Source of the DNA: an uncultured Roseburia sp.
GTDB taxonomy: Bacteria; Bacillota; Clostridia; Lachnospirales; Lachnospiraceae
Reading direction: 5' to 3'
DNA: 64,000 nucleotides
Assembly: GCA_947564465.1 (NCBI GenBank)
Contig: CANOCV010000002.1
Span: 1-64,000 of the forward strand
The notes beneath the pieces were generated by a model. That model searched no databases and had not been told where the DNA came from. It saw only the letters and a program-made list of their open reading frames with translations. Made by a program: the position numbers and the translations under genes. Of this stretch, positions 53,440 through 63,686 are shown in pieces (the stretch's first letter is position 1; every line of letters starts with the position of its first letter).

Positions 53440-54459
53440 CTATTTATACATTCTTGTTTTCAGGTTAAAGCTCAAATGCCGGTACTTCTCGTCAGATACG
53501 ATTTTGATCAGTCCTCTCGCAACGCTCTCCTCAGGATTTTCACATTTATTTACCCTGATATTGGTAATTTGTGTAAAGAGCGTATCAAGGTCAGATATCA
53601 TAGAGGCCCCGCCGGTGATATAAATTCCCGAATGAATAATATCTTTTGCGAGCTCAGGCGGCGTCCTCTCCAGTATCATTTTGATGGAATTGCAGATGGC
53701 ATTTAAATTGTCCTTTGTCGCCTCATAGACAACCTGCGCGCTAATCTCCATCTCAATCGGTAGGCCGCTTACGACATCGCGCCCCACTACAACCATGGAT
53801 TTGTCAAGATTCGCCTCAATGCCTGATCCCAGCTCTTCTTTTAGCGCCTTCGCCGTCTTCTGCCCAATTACAAGATTGAAAGTCCGCTTAATGTGGCTGA
53901 TAATGGATTCGTCAATCCGATTTCCGCCAAAATGAAGCAGATCACTCAATACCAGGCCGCCTAAAGAAATTACGGAAATCTCCGTTGTGTCGGCGCCGAT
54001 GTCAACAATCATGGCTCCTGTCGGCTGATTTACATCCAGACCAAGCCCAACGGCATCTGCAATCGGTTTCTCGCACAGAAGTACGGAATGCGGCTTCATG
54101 CGGCTTTGTGAAAAAATATCATAAAACGCCTTTTTTTCCACCTCCGTAATGTCCGTCGGAACTGCGACAATAAATTCTGCTCCGCGGATTTTTCCTTTTG
54201 AATGCTTCTCCAAAAATTCTGTGATCATCGTCTGCATATTGGCGAAATCGGCAATGACTCCGTTGACGATCGGAAATGTAACGTGAATCGTTTCCGGCGC
54301 TTTTTCATACATTGCATATGCGGCGTCTCCATATGCGTACATCTGGTTTTTATTTACAATTGCAATCGTATTTTTTTCATTTAGTATCTTGCCTATTGCC
54401 TTGCAATACACCTTTAAATTCGAGGTTCCTAAATCAATTCCGTAAATATTGTTAGACAT
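53440..54459 (-). CDS. mreB: Rod shape-determining actin homologue MreB
   Basis: 339 residues. Actin-fold motifs are IYGIDLGTSNLKVY (phosphate 1), MIVDIGADTTEISVISLGG (phosphate 2) and GIYITGGASMISDLD (adenosine). The connect region IADAVGLGLDVNQPTGAMI is typical. It directs side-wall synthesis. It starts the mreB-C-D-PBP2 run, 17 bases after the radC stop. Confidence 0.95.
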   Translation of the reverse strand: MSNNIYGIDLGTSNLKVYCKAIGKILNEKNTIAIVNKNQMYAYGDAAYAMYEKAPETIHVTFPIVNGVIADFANMQTMITEFLEKHSKGKIRGAEFIVAVPTDITEVEKKAFYDIFSQSRMKPHSVLLCEKPIADAVGLGLDVNQPTGAMIVDIGADTTEISVISLGGLVLSDLLHFGGNRIDESIISHIKRTFNLVIGQKTAKALKEELGSGIEANLDKSMVVVGRDVVSGLPIEMEISAQVVYEATKDNLNAICNSIKMILERTPPELAKDIIHSGIYITGGASMISDLDTLFTQITNIRVNKCENPEESVARGLIKIVSDEKYRHLSFNLKTRMYK

Positions 54460-54476
54460 TTTTATCTCCCTTCGGC

Positions 54477-55160
54477 CTAAATCATCCCATGTTCCCTGAA
54501 GCTGTAATATTTATTATCGCCGATAATGATATGGTCGGACAACATAATTCCTATCATCTTACCGCAGAGCTGAATCTGTTCCGTCGCCAGTTTATCTGCT
54601 TCACTCGGTTCCGGTACTCCGCTGGGATGATTATGGAGCAAAATAATATATACCGCGTGCTTTTCCAATGCCCGGATAAAAATATCCCGCGGCGACATCA
54701 AGGATGCATTCACTGTTCCGACAGAAATCAAAGAATCCCCTATCAGCCGGCACTTTGAATCAAACATGCAGACCATCAGACATTCCTGTTCTTTATATCG
54801 AAGCTGTTCCATATAATAAACGGCGACTGCCTTCGCACTTTCCATATGAACACCGCCGAAATGCTGTGCCATTGCAATGCGTTTGGATATCTCACCGATG
54901 CACTTTAACTGGATTGCTTTTACCTTTCCGATACCGGGAATCTGACGCAGATCTTCGATTCTCATCCGGTAAAGATTCAAAAGTCCGCCCGGCTGCTTGG
55001 CTAAAAGGGCCTGCGCAAGTTCTACGGCTGTCCTTCCGGTTGTGCCTGTCCGCATAATGACGGCAAGCAGCTCCGCGTCAGATAAGCTGGCGGTTCCACG
55101 GCTTAAGCATTTTTCATATGGAAGCTCATTCATGGGTATTTCATTCGCATTTTTAAACAT
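54477..55160 (-). CDS. radC: DNA repair protein RadC (JAB1/MPN metalloprotease fold)
   Basis: 227 residues. The N-terminal helix-hairpin-helix (LRQIPGIGKVKAIQLKCIGEI) is followed by the JAB motif VYIILLHNHPSGVPEPSEAD. Its role in repair is unproven. RadC-like proteins are linked to replication fork processing. Upstream of mreB as in many bacteria. Confidence 0.95.
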   Translation of the reverse strand: MFKNANEIPMNELPYEKCLSRGTASLSDAELLAVIMRTGTTGRTAVELAQALLAKQPGGLLNLYRMRIEDLRQIPGIGKVKAIQLKCIGEISKRIAMAQHFGGVHMESAKAVAVYYMEQLRYKEQECLMVCMFDSKCRLIGDSLISVGTVNASLMSPRDIFIRALEKHAVYIILLHNHPSGVPEPSEADKLATEQIQLCGKMIGIMLSDHIIIGDNKYYSFREHGMI

Positions 55161-55228
55161 AAATTCCTTTCCACTCTCTCACGGCGGGCAGAATTATGTA
55201 AAGAGCCTGTAATGGCATAATATTAATA

Positions 55229-56530
55229 TTAACACAACATATCTATATTAACAAGTTTCTGTTCATAAAGTTTTTGCAAAGACATTAAAATTCCAAACTT
55301 CGCATGATACCAGGTAAGCCCGCCCTGGAAATATACGTTATACGGCGGTTTCAGAGGGCCGTCTGCCGAAAGCTCAATGGAAGAACCCTGTACAAAGGCA
55401 CCGGCCGCCATAATCACCTCGCTGTCATAGCCCGGCATGGCCCACGGTTCAGGGGCCACATAGCTGTCCACCGGCGCCGCCGCCTGAATGCCCTTGCAAA
55501 ATGAAATCAACGCCTCCGGCGAGTGTAGGGTGATTGCCTGAATGATATCGTGGCGGCTCTCACTTCCGTTCGGAATTACCGGAAATCCCAGGCGTTCATA
55601 TATATTCGCCGCAAAAATAGCTCCCTTTAGCGCGCCGCTCACTACGAGAGGCGCTAAAAACAGGCCCTGATAAAAGGACTGGATTACGTTCAGGGAGGCG
55701 CCCACTTCCTTACCGAGTCCCGGGGAGGTAAGACGGTATGCGGCATTCTCCACGCACTCCTTTTTTCCGACAATATAGCCGCCGATTGGCGCAAGGCCGC
55801 CTCCCGCATTCTTAATCAGGGAGCCGACAATCATATCCGCCCCGACATCCAAAGGCTCCCGCTCCTCCACAAATTCTCCATAACAGTTATCCACCATGCA
55901 GATAACGTCTGCTTTCAGGCTTTTTACAAAACGAATCAGCTCGCCGATTCGTTCCACAGAAAGCGTCGGTCTTGTCTGGTAACCCTTAGAGCGCTGGATT
56001 GTAACAAGCTTTGTCCTCTCGCCTACCGCCTGCCGGATGGCTTCAAAATCAAAACCGCCGTCAGGGAGCAAATCTACTTGCCGGTAAGTGACTCCGTATT
56101 CCGCAAGAGACCCTTTTGAAGGCCGGATCCCGATCACCTCCTCCAAGGTGTCGTACGGCTTCCCGACAGGGGAAAGCAGCTCGTCCCCCGGCCTTAAATT
56201 GGACATAAGTGCAAGGGCAAGCGCATGTGTCCCGCATGTAATCTGCGGTCTGACCAGCGCGTCCTCTCCGTGAAAGCAGTCGGCATATACTCTCTCAAGC
56301 GTGTCTCTACCCAAATCATTGTATCCGTATCCGTTTGACATAGAAAAGCATTCCGCGCAAACCTTGTTTTTTTGCATTGCTTCGATGACTTTCAGCTGAT
56401 TATATTCCGCCGTCTCGTCTATTTTGCCAAACCGCTCCCAAAGCTCTTTTTCTATTTTTTCTCCGAACCGATATACCTCTTTTGAAATGCCAAGCGCCTC
56501 ATATTTTTTATCCCTGTAATGTATGTCCAT
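55229..56530 (-). CDS. Methionine gamma-lyase family (aluminium-resistance-type) PLP protein
   Basis: 433 residues from ATG 56530, just after AGAGGA. A TTG at 56551 is in frame. Fold type I PLP enzyme. The presumed PLP lysine is in IVGSLIKNAGGGLAPIGGYIVG, and VDNCYGEFVEEREP carries the Asp. The family is called aluminium resistance protein or YnbB in Bacillus, and its substrate is uncertain. It is encoded before miaA. Confidence 0.9.
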   Translation of the reverse strand: MDIHYRDKKYEALGISKEVYRFGEKIEKELWERFGKIDETAEYNQLKVIEAMQKNKVCAECFSMSNGYGYNDLGRDTLERVYADCFHGEDALVRPQITCGTHALALALMSNLRPGDELLSPVGKPYDTLEEVIGIRPSKGSLAEYGVTYRQVDLLPDGGFDFEAIRQAVGERTKLVTIQRSKGYQTRPTLSVERIGELIRFVKSLKADVICMVDNCYGEFVEEREPLDVGADMIVGSLIKNAGGGLAPIGGYIVGKKECVENAAYRLTSPGLGKEVGASLNVIQSFYQGLFLAPLVVSGALKGAIFAANIYERLGFPVIPNGSESRHDIIQAITLHSPEALISFCKGIQAAAPVDSYVAPEPWAMPGYDSEVIMAAGAFVQGSSIELSADGPLKPPYNVYFQGGLTWYHAKFGILMSLQKLYEQKLVNIDMLC

Positions 56531-56594
56531 CGTTTTTCCTCTTTTTTCCAAATCCAGATTAAAATTATAACCGATATTTTTTAATTTTTTATGA

Positions 56595-57542
56595 CTAAAT
56601 TATATTTTTATTTTTAAGTGTTTCTAATATGCCTGACAAAATCGCCTCGTCGTCATACGCAAATTCCTGTTTGTCAAGCCAGACGACATCCCGTTCCCGT
56701 TTGAACCAGGTAAGCTGGCGCTTTGCAAAATGCCTTGTATCCCGCTTTATTATATAAACAGCCTCGTCTAAGCTGATATCCCCCTCCAGATACCTGAGAA
56801 TCTCTTTGTATCCAAGCCCCTGCATAGAGACCATGTCCTTAGTATACCCCATTTTATGAAGTTTGCTTACCTCATTCACAAGTCCTTCCGAGAGCATATT
56901 GTCTACCCGCCTGTCAATCCGTTCATAAAGACGCCGTCTTTCATCGGTCAGTACGAAGTAGGCAAACGCGTACGGCGATTCTTTCTTCCGCTCTCTCTCA
57001 TTGTGTTCCGATATCCTGCTGCCGCCGGACTCCTCATAAAATTCAAGTGCGCGGATCACCCGCTTGACATTGTTCGGATGAATTGCCTTCGCCGCCTTTT
57101 CATCCCGCTCTAAAAGCATTTCATACAGATACATGCTGCCGTTTTGAACCGCCAGGTTTTCCAGCCGTTTACGGTACGCACCGTTACGTTCCTGTTCGGT
57201 AAAATCTATATCGTACAGCAATGCCTGGATATAAAAGCCTGTACCGCCGACAACAATGGGTATTTTCGACTCACCATAGATTTTTTCCAAATATCTCTTT
57301 GCATATTCCTGAAATTTCACAACATGAAATTCTTCTTCCGGCAAGAACTCGTCTATCAGATAATGACGGATTCCCTGCATCTCTTCTTTTGTCACTTTTG
57401 CAGAACCGATATCCATGTATTTATATACCTGCATGGAATCCGCCGAGATCACCGCTCCGTTTATTTTCTTTGCAAGCGCAATCGACAGCGCTGTCTTTCC
57501 GACCGCTGTCGGTCCTGTCAGTATAACAAGAGGTCTTTTCAT
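56595..57542 (-). CDS. miaA: tRNA dimethylallyltransferase
   Basis: 315 residues from ATG 57542, ~10 bases after GGGAGGG. The ATG three codons earlier sits on that site. The P-loop is VILTGPTAVGKTALSIAL, DSMQVYKYMDIGSAKV is the substrate region, and VVGGTGFYIQALLY is conserved. It adds the isopentenyl group to A37 of tRNAs reading UNN codons, including tRNA-Trp. It belongs to the usual mutS-mutL-miaA run. Confidence 0.96.
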   Translation of the reverse strand: MKRPLVILTGPTAVGKTALSIALAKKINGAVISADSMQVYKYMDIGSAKVTKEEMQGIRHYLIDEFLPEEEFHVVKFQEYAKRYLEKIYGESKIPIVVGGTGFYIQALLYDIDFTEQERNGAYRKRLENLAVQNGSMYLYEMLLERDEKAAKAIHPNNVKRVIRALEFYEESGGSRISEHNERERKKESPYAFAYFVLTDERRRLYERIDRRVDNMLSEGLVNEVSKLHKMGYTKDMVSMQGLGYKEILRYLEGDISLDEAVYIIKRDTRHFAKRQLTWFKRERDVVWLDKQEFAYDDEAILSGILETLKNKNII

Positions 57543-57581
57543 AGATCGCATTCCCTCCCAATTCCAAGATTTCCCGTTGCT

Positions 57582-59369
57582 TTATACGATACGCTTAAAT
57601 TTCTTTTCCAGCTCATACCTTGTCATGGAAATAATTGTCGGTCTCCCGTGCGGGCAATTATACGGATTCTCTAACGTCAAAAGCTCGTCTATGAGGCGCT
57701 CTGCCTCCGCATAGGACAAATGATTCCTTCCCTTCACTGCCGCCTTACAGGACATGGAGGCCACTTTTTCCAGTATCATATCATTTTCCGAAATGTTTTC
57801 CAGCGAATCCAGCATACTGACAAACAGCTCCTTTTCACCAAGGCCAAACATATTGCCGGGAACCGCGCTAATCATATATTCGTTTCCGCCAAAATGCTCT
57901 ATTTCATAGCCGATCTTCTCAAAATGCGGCAGGAATTTTTTTAAGTTTTCCTCCTCCAGAAGAGAAAGCGTCAATATCACCGGAGGACTGATACGCTGCG
58001 ACGTATGTTCCTTGTTCTCAAGCTGCCGCATCAGACGTTCGTACAATACCTTTTCATGTGCCGCATGCTGGTCTATGATATAGAGCTTTTCGTCAAATTC
58101 TACAAGCCAGTAGGTGTCAAATACCTGCCCGATGATTTTATGTCTTGCGGCAGATTTTTTGTCTAAAAAAGATGTCTGCTCGTAAGTGACGGTCTCCTCA
58201 ATTACAGGTTCCTTTTGTTCCTCCCTGTATTCGTACCTCGGCATATACGGACTGTCTTTTTGTATTTCTTTTTTTATATTCTCTATTCTTTTTTTCTCAA
58301 ACGGCTCCGGAATCGTATGTTCAATCTTAGGAATCACAGGCTTTTTCTTTTCTTCTGCCACCGGAACCTGCGGAATCAGCTCCTTTTGGCTTAACCTGAG
58401 CCTGATCATTTCCACAAGCTCCTCATAAATCTGCTGCTGATTGGAAAAGCGAAGCTCCATTTTTGTCGGATGCACATTGATATCCAAAAGCTCACTGCTG
58501 ATAGAAAAATACAGCACGGCAAACGGATACTGGTGCTGCATGAGAAAAGATTTGTATGCCTCCTCCACAGCTTTTGCAATCAGGCTGCTTTTAATGTATC
58601 GCCCATTGATAAAGTATGTCTCAAAATTGCGATTTCCTCTTGCGATCTGCGGTTTTCCGATATAGCCGTTCACCGAAAAAAATTCGTTTTCCGCGCATAG
58701 CTCTAAAAGCGCGCCTGTGATATCTCTGCCGTAAATATTATAAATAATATCCTTAATCTTGGAATTGCCGGAGGACTGGAGTCTGACCTGGCCGTTTAAT
58801 ATAAATTTAAAGGAGATATCGGGATGCGACAATATCATCCGCTGCATTAAATCCTGTATATATCCCCCCTCGGTCTGGGCGGATTTTAAAAATTTTCTTC
58901 TTGCCGGCGTATTGAAGAACAGATTGCGGACTAAAAATGTCGTACCCTCCGGCGCGCCCACCTCCTCGACAACCATCTCCTTTGAGCCTTCGATTACATA
59001 TCTTGTCCCGCTAAATTCCTCCGGAGTCTTTGTAATCAGCTCCACCTGTGCGACCGCCGCAATACTTGACAGCGCCTCGCCGCGAAAGCCAAGAGATTTG
59101 ACCGTCAGCAGGTCCTCCACGGAGTGTATTTTACTTGTAGAGTGGCGTAAAAAGGCAAGCGGGATTTGCTTTTGTTCAATCCCGCATCCGTTGTCGGTAA
59201 TGCGGATAAACGAAATACCGCCCTCTTTGATTTCTACCGTCACCGCATTGGCTCCCGCGTCAATCGAATTTTCCACAAGCTCCTTTACGACGGAGCTTGG
59301 GCGTTCAATGACCTCCCCGGCTGCGATTTTATCTATGGTTTCCTGATTTAATAACTCAATCTGTGGCAT
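57582..59369 (-). CDS. mutL: DNA mismatch repair protein MutL
   Basis: 595 residues from ATG 59369, preceded by GAAGGG. The GHKL ATPase N-terminus has IAAGEVIERPSSVVKELVENSIDAGA and GFRGEALSSIAAV. The C-terminal endonuclease motif is IIDQHAAHEKVLYERL and the metal site CPHGRPT is present, so it nicks DNA as expected for bacteria without MutH. It starts 22 bases after mutS. Confidence 0.96.
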   Translation of the reverse strand: MPQIELLNQETIDKIAAGEVIERPSSVVKELVENSIDAGANAVTVEIKEGGISFIRITDNGCGIEQKQIPLAFLRHSTSKIHSVEDLLTVKSLGFRGEALSSIAAVAQVELITKTPEEFSGTRYVIEGSKEMVVEEVGAPEGTTFLVRNLFFNTPARRKFLKSAQTEGGYIQDLMQRMILSHPDISFKFILNGQVRLQSSGNSKIKDIIYNIYGRDITGALLELCAENEFFSVNGYIGKPQIARGNRNFETYFINGRYIKSSLIAKAVEEAYKSFLMQHQYPFAVLYFSISSELLDINVHPTKMELRFSNQQQIYEELVEMIRLRLSQKELIPQVPVAEEKKKPVIPKIEHTIPEPFEKKRIENIKKEIQKDSPYMPRYEYREEQKEPVIEETVTYEQTSFLDKKSAARHKIIGQVFDTYWLVEFDEKLYIIDQHAAHEKVLYERLMRQLENKEHTSQRISPPVILTLSLLEEENLKKFLPHFEKIGYEIEHFGGNEYMISAVPGNMFGLGEKELFVSMLDSLENISENDMILEKVASMSCKAAVKGRNHLSYAEAERLIDELLTLENPYNCPHGRPTIISMTRYELEKKFKRIV

Positions 59370-59391
59370 GGCTTTCCCTTCCGTCAAAATA

Positions 59392-62031
59392 TTACCATCG
59401 GTTTTTCACTTTATTCTGAAGCTCGTAGAGCTTATTCATAGCTTCAATCGGCGTCAGATTCGACAAATCCAGTTCTCTTAGCTCATTGATAATCGTATCG
59501 TCGCCAAGCGTATCCATCAGCGACATCTGTTCTAAATCTACCTCATCCAGCTTCTCCTTTTTCTTTTTTCCGCTTTCAAAGGAAGTATGTTTCGTGGAAA
59601 TCGTAATGTCGTTTTCACTCAGCTCCTGTACGATTTCCTTTGCCCGCCCGATGACGCTCTCCGGCACGCCGGCAAGCTTCGCGACCTGAATGCCGTAGCT
59701 CTTGTCGGCGCCGCCCTTTACGATTTTGCGCAAAAATACGATATCGTCTCCCTTTTCCTTGACCGCAATACAGTAATTATTTACATTGTTCAAAATCCCT
59801 TCCAGCTCGGTCAGCTCATGATAATGCGTTGCAAACAACGTCTTGGCGCCAAGAAGCTTCGGATTACTGATATGCTCCACGACGGCCCAGGCAATGCTAA
59901 GCCCGTCAAAGGTGCTTGTTCCCCTGCCGATTTCATCCAGAATCAAAAGACTGTTTGAAGTGGCATTGCGCAATATATTGGCAACCTCCGACATTTCTAC
60001 CATAAAGGTACTCTGTCCGCTGGCAAGATCGTCCGATGCGCCGACTCTGGTGAAAATCCGGTCCACCAAGCCAATTTTTGCGGATTTTGCAGGGACAAAG
60101 CTTCCAATCTGCGCCATTAACACAATCAGGGCGCTCTGGCGCATATAGGTCGATTTTCCGGCCATGTTAGGTCCCGTAATAATCGAAATCCGGCTTCTTC
60201 CGTTATCCAGATATGTATCGTTTGCGACAAACATTTCATTGACTGTCATCTTTTCGACGACAGGATGACGGCCTTCCCGGATATCTATGACTCCCTTTTC
60301 GTTTAATTTCGGACGGCAGTAGCCGCTTTGCTCCGCCACTACCGCAAGAGAGGCAAATACATCCAGCTGCGCTACCGCTTTTGCCGTCGTCTGAATCCGA
60401 AGAACTTCTCCGGCTATTTTTTCACGTACCTCGCGGAAAAGCTCATATTCCAGAGAAATCAGCTTGTCCTCCGCGCCAAGAATCATATCCTCCAGCTCCT
60501 TCAATTCCGGCGTAATGTAACGCTCGGCATTTGCAAGCGTCTGCTTTCTCGTAAAGTAATCCGGAACCAGATCCTTATAGGAATTTGTAACCTCAAGATA
60601 ATATCCGAAAACCTTGTTGTACTTAATTTTGAGATTTTTGATTCCGGTCTTTTCACGCTCCTTCGCCTCGAGCTCTGCGAGCCAGTTTTTTCCTTCGGTC
60701 TTTGCCTTCCGAAGCGTATCGACCTCCTCGCAATAGCCTTCCCTGATAATACCGCCGTCATGGACGGTAATCGGAGGTTCCTCGTCAATCGCTTCCTCAA
60801 TCATCGCAAACAGATCATCCAGCGTATCGAGTCTTTCGTATATCTCTGTCAAAATCTCACATCGAAAATCTCCTAAAAGCATCTTGATGGGAGGAAGCAT
60901 ATGAATCGAATTTTTAAAGGCCGTCAAATCTCTTGGATTGGCTGTCTGATAAGTTACTCTGGCAATCAGGCGTTCCAAATCGTAGATCGGATTTAAATAC
61001 TCCCTGATCTCCTCCCTTGTGATGGCATTGCCGCACAATTCCTGCACGGCGTCGTAGCGCTGCTCAATCTCCTCACGGTCAATCAGAGGCTGTTCCACAT
61101 AAGAGCGCAGCATCCTTGCGCCCATTGCCGTCTTTGTTTTATCGAGCACCCAAAGGAGAGAACCCCTCTTTTGTTTTTCCCTCAGCGTCTCCACAAGCTC
61201 TAAGTTCCGCCTTGTCGAACTGTCGATTACCATAAATTTTCCGGTGCGGTACGGACGAATCGTAGTCATCTGCCCCAGACTGTTTTTCTGTGTCTCAAAC
61301 AAATAACGAAGCAGTGCGCCTGCCGCAATCACACCGCTTTCGTAATCGTTTAAGCCCAGTCCGCTCAAATCCTGCACTTTAAAATGGTCTTTTAGGGTAC
61401 TTACCGCCGTTTCATCGGAAAAATACCAGGAATCCAGGGAATAGACGGCAATCCCCAGCCGGTGCTTCATATCTTCTATATCAATTCCGCTGATATAGAA
61501 CGGCTCGTTACAGACAATTTCGGAGGGCGCGTATTTGTTGACCTCATCGATAAGCTTTCGCTCAGATTCCACTTCCGTCACATAATAATCACCGGTAGAA
61601 ATGTCCGCCGCCGATACGCCGTAATAATCTCCGAGATAGACGATGCTCATGATATAGTTATTTTTTGTTTCGTCCAACGCCTGCATATTAATGTTCGTAC
61701 CGGGCGTTACGATCCTTGTCACCTCGCGCTTTACCATTCCCTTGGCAAGCTTCGGATCCTCTACCTGCTCACAGATTGCAACCTTGTATCCGCGGCTTAC
61801 CAGCTTATTTAAATACGTGTCAACTGCATGATAGGGAATGCCGCACATTGGCGCCCTCTCCTCCATGCCGCAGCTTTTTCCTGTCAATGTCAGCTCGAGC
61901 TCCCTTGAAACGGTGACGGCATCCTCAAAAAACATCTCATAGAAATCACCGAGACGGTAAAATAAGATACAGTCTTTGTTTTCCTCTTTCGTTTTCAAAT
62001 AATGCTTCATCATCGGTGTAAACTCTGCCAC
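59392..62031 (-). CDS. mutS: DNA mismatch repair protein MutS
   Basis: 879 residues, the usual MutS1 length. The mismatch-reading Phe-x-Glu is in LGDFYEMFFEDA. The ATPase has ITGPNMAGKSTYMRQ, LLILDEIGRGTSTFDGLSIAWAV and FATHYHELTEL. It recognises mismatches and recruits MutL. The unusually long run of the two repair genes with miaA suggests a single transcript. Confidence 0.97.
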   Translation of the reverse strand: MAEFTPMMKHYLKTKEENKDCILFYRLGDFYEMFFEDAVTVSRELELTLTGKSCGMEERAPMCGIPYHAVDTYLNKLVSRGYKVAICEQVEDPKLAKGMVKREVTRIVTPGTNINMQALDETKNNYIMSIVYLGDYYGVSAADISTGDYYVTEVESERKLIDEVNKYAPSEIVCNEPFYISGIDIEDMKHRLGIAVYSLDSWYFSDETAVSTLKDHFKVQDLSGLGLNDYESGVIAAGALLRYLFETQKNSLGQMTTIRPYRTGKFMVIDSSTRRNLELVETLREKQKRGSLLWVLDKTKTAMGARMLRSYVEQPLIDREEIEQRYDAVQELCGNAITREEIREYLNPIYDLERLIARVTYQTANPRDLTAFKNSIHMLPPIKMLLGDFRCEILTEIYERLDTLDDLFAMIEEAIDEEPPITVHDGGIIREGYCEEVDTLRKAKTEGKNWLAELEAKEREKTGIKNLKIKYNKVFGYYLEVTNSYKDLVPDYFTRKQTLANAERYITPELKELEDMILGAEDKLISLEYELFREVREKIAGEVLRIQTTAKAVAQLDVFASLAVVAEQSGYCRPKLNEKGVIDIREGRHPVVEKMTVNEMFVANDTYLDNGRSRISIITGPNMAGKSTYMRQSALIVLMAQIGSFVPAKSAKIGLVDRIFTRVGASDDLASGQSTFMVEMSEVANILRNATSNSLLILDEIGRGTSTFDGLSIAWAVVEHISNPKLLGAKTLFATHYHELTELEGILNNVNNYCIAVKEKGDDIVFLRKIVKGGADKSYGIQVAKLAGVPESVIGRAKEIVQELSENDITISTKHTSFESGKKKKEKLDEVDLEQMSLMDTLGDDTIINELRELDLSNLTPIEAMNKLYELQNKVKNRW

Positions 62032-62090
62032 GTTTTTTCTCCCTTTCGTGAATCGTCTGTTTTCTTATCATTTTTTCTTATCATTGCTTC

Positions 62091-63686
62091 TTATTTCTTT
62101 CGATACGGCGCATATTTTTTAATCACTGCCTCGGCAACCTTTAATCCGTCCATTGCCGCCGACATTATTCCGCCCGCGTATCCCGCGCCTTCCCCGCACG
62201 GATAAACGCCTTCTATATTGCTCTCAAATTCCTCGTTTCTTGAGATGCGCACCGGCGAGGAGGTGCGGCTCTCCACACCCGATAAAATGGCGTCCGCCCT
62301 GTCAAAGTCCGGAATATGTTTCGAAAAGCTGTGCATTCCCTCCACAAAGCTTTCGGAAATCACCGCAGGAAAGATTTCTCTTAAATTTGCAAAGCTTACC
62401 GCACCCTTTGCGGCGCTTGTAAATTCCCCATAAGAATCGGATGCCTTATTTTGCTCAAAGTCAGAAAAAAGCTGTTGCGGAATACTTCCGTTTCCGATTC
62501 TAAAGGCCGCAGCCTCTAAGTCTCTCTGAAAAGCTACGCCCGCGAGCGCGCCCTGCTCTTTAAAATCCGCCGGCGTTACCGATACGATAATTGCGCTGTT
62601 GGCGTTTTTTCCGTCTCTCGCGTGATAGCTCATACCGTTTACCGCCAGATGTTTTTCCTCCGAGGAAGCATTGACGACAAAGCCGCCGGGGCACATACAG
62701 AAGGAATAGACTCCTCTGCCGTTTTTTAAATTCGCCGTCAGTTTGTAGGAAGCCGCAGGAAGATATGCTCTGTCGGCATCCCTGTACTGACGCTTATCAA
62801 TCATCTCCTGCGGATGCTCAACCCGCATTCCCACGGCAAAGGATTTCGCTTCCATAAAAATTCCGGTCTGATGCAGCATTTGAAAGGTATCCCTCGCGCT
62901 GTGCCCGATGGCAAGAATAAGAATTTGCGCTTCTTTGCCTCTGTCATGATTAAATTCCAGGGAAAAAAGCCTGCCCTCCTTTTGTTCAAGTCCCGTCAGC
63001 TGCGTTTCAAAACAAAAGCTGCCGCCGAGAGAAAGAATTTCCCTGCGGAGATTTGTCACTACGCTCTTTAGAATATCCGTTCCGATATGGGGTTTATTTA
63101 TGTAGAGGATTTCCTCCGGCGCTCCCATTTTTACGAACGTTTCAAGTACAAAGCGATTTCTGCCTGCAACGTCTTTGACCAGCGTATTTAACTTGCCGTC
63201 GGAAAATGTCCCGGCGCCGCCCTCTCCGAACTGCACATTGGAATTGGGTTTTAAGGCCTGGCCCGTCCAAAAACGGCCGACATCCTTTGTGCGTTTTTCG
63301 ATCTCGCTCCCACGCTCAACGACAATCGGCGCATACCCGCATTTTGCCAGCGCATATGCGGCAAATAAGCCTGCCGGCCCGCTCCCGGCGATTACCGGAC
63401 GGCTGTGAAGCGGGCTGCCGCCCGGCTGCGGAAAGTGATACGCAATCTTGTCTGCTTTTGAAATATTCGGAAGATGATTTTTTGACAAAATCCGTTCTTC
63501 CCCCGTCAATTCCAGATCAACCGTATAAACGTAGACAATACTGCCGTGTCTCGCATCAATAGACTGCTTTACAATTTGAAAGCTTTTGACGCTGTCTGCC
63601 CTGCTGTGCAGAATTTTGCAGGCTTTTCTTAAAATATCCTCTTTTGTGTGTTGTAACGGAACTTTCACCTGTTGCAAACGAATCAT
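62091..63686 (-). CDS. FAD-dependent dehydrogenase (COG2509 type)
   Basis: 531 residues from ATG 63686, which overlaps the upstream stop as ATGA. The longer frame lies inside the neighbour. The dinucleotide-binding motif is VIAGSGPAGLFAAYALAKCGY. The family marks are ERGSEIEKRTKDVGRFWTG, FGEGGAGTFSDGKLNT, CPGGFVVNASSEEKHLAVNGMSYHARDG and GEGAGYAGGIMSAAMDGLK. The substrate is unknown. The N-terminal ~80 residues have a ferredoxin-like basic region. Confidence 0.88.
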   Translation of the reverse strand: MIRLQQVKVPLQHTKEDILRKACKILHSRADSVKSFQIVKQSIDARHGSIVYVYTVDLELTGEERILSKNHLPNISKADKIAYHFPQPGGSPLHSRPVIAGSGPAGLFAAYALAKCGYAPIVVERGSEIEKRTKDVGRFWTGQALKPNSNVQFGEGGAGTFSDGKLNTLVKDVAGRNRFVLETFVKMGAPEEILYINKPHIGTDILKSVVTNLRREILSLGGSFCFETQLTGLEQKEGRLFSLEFNHDRGKEAQILILAIGHSARDTFQMLHQTGIFMEAKSFAVGMRVEHPQEMIDKRQYRDADRAYLPAASYKLTANLKNGRGVYSFCMCPGGFVVNASSEEKHLAVNGMSYHARDGKNANSAIIVSVTPADFKEQGALAGVAFQRDLEAAAFRIGNGSIPQQLFSDFEQNKASDSYGEFTSAAKGAVSFANLREIFPAVISESFVEGMHSFSKHIPDFDRADAILSGVESRTSSPVRISRNEEFESNIEGVYPCGEGAGYAGGIMSAAMDGLKVAEAVIKKYAPYRKK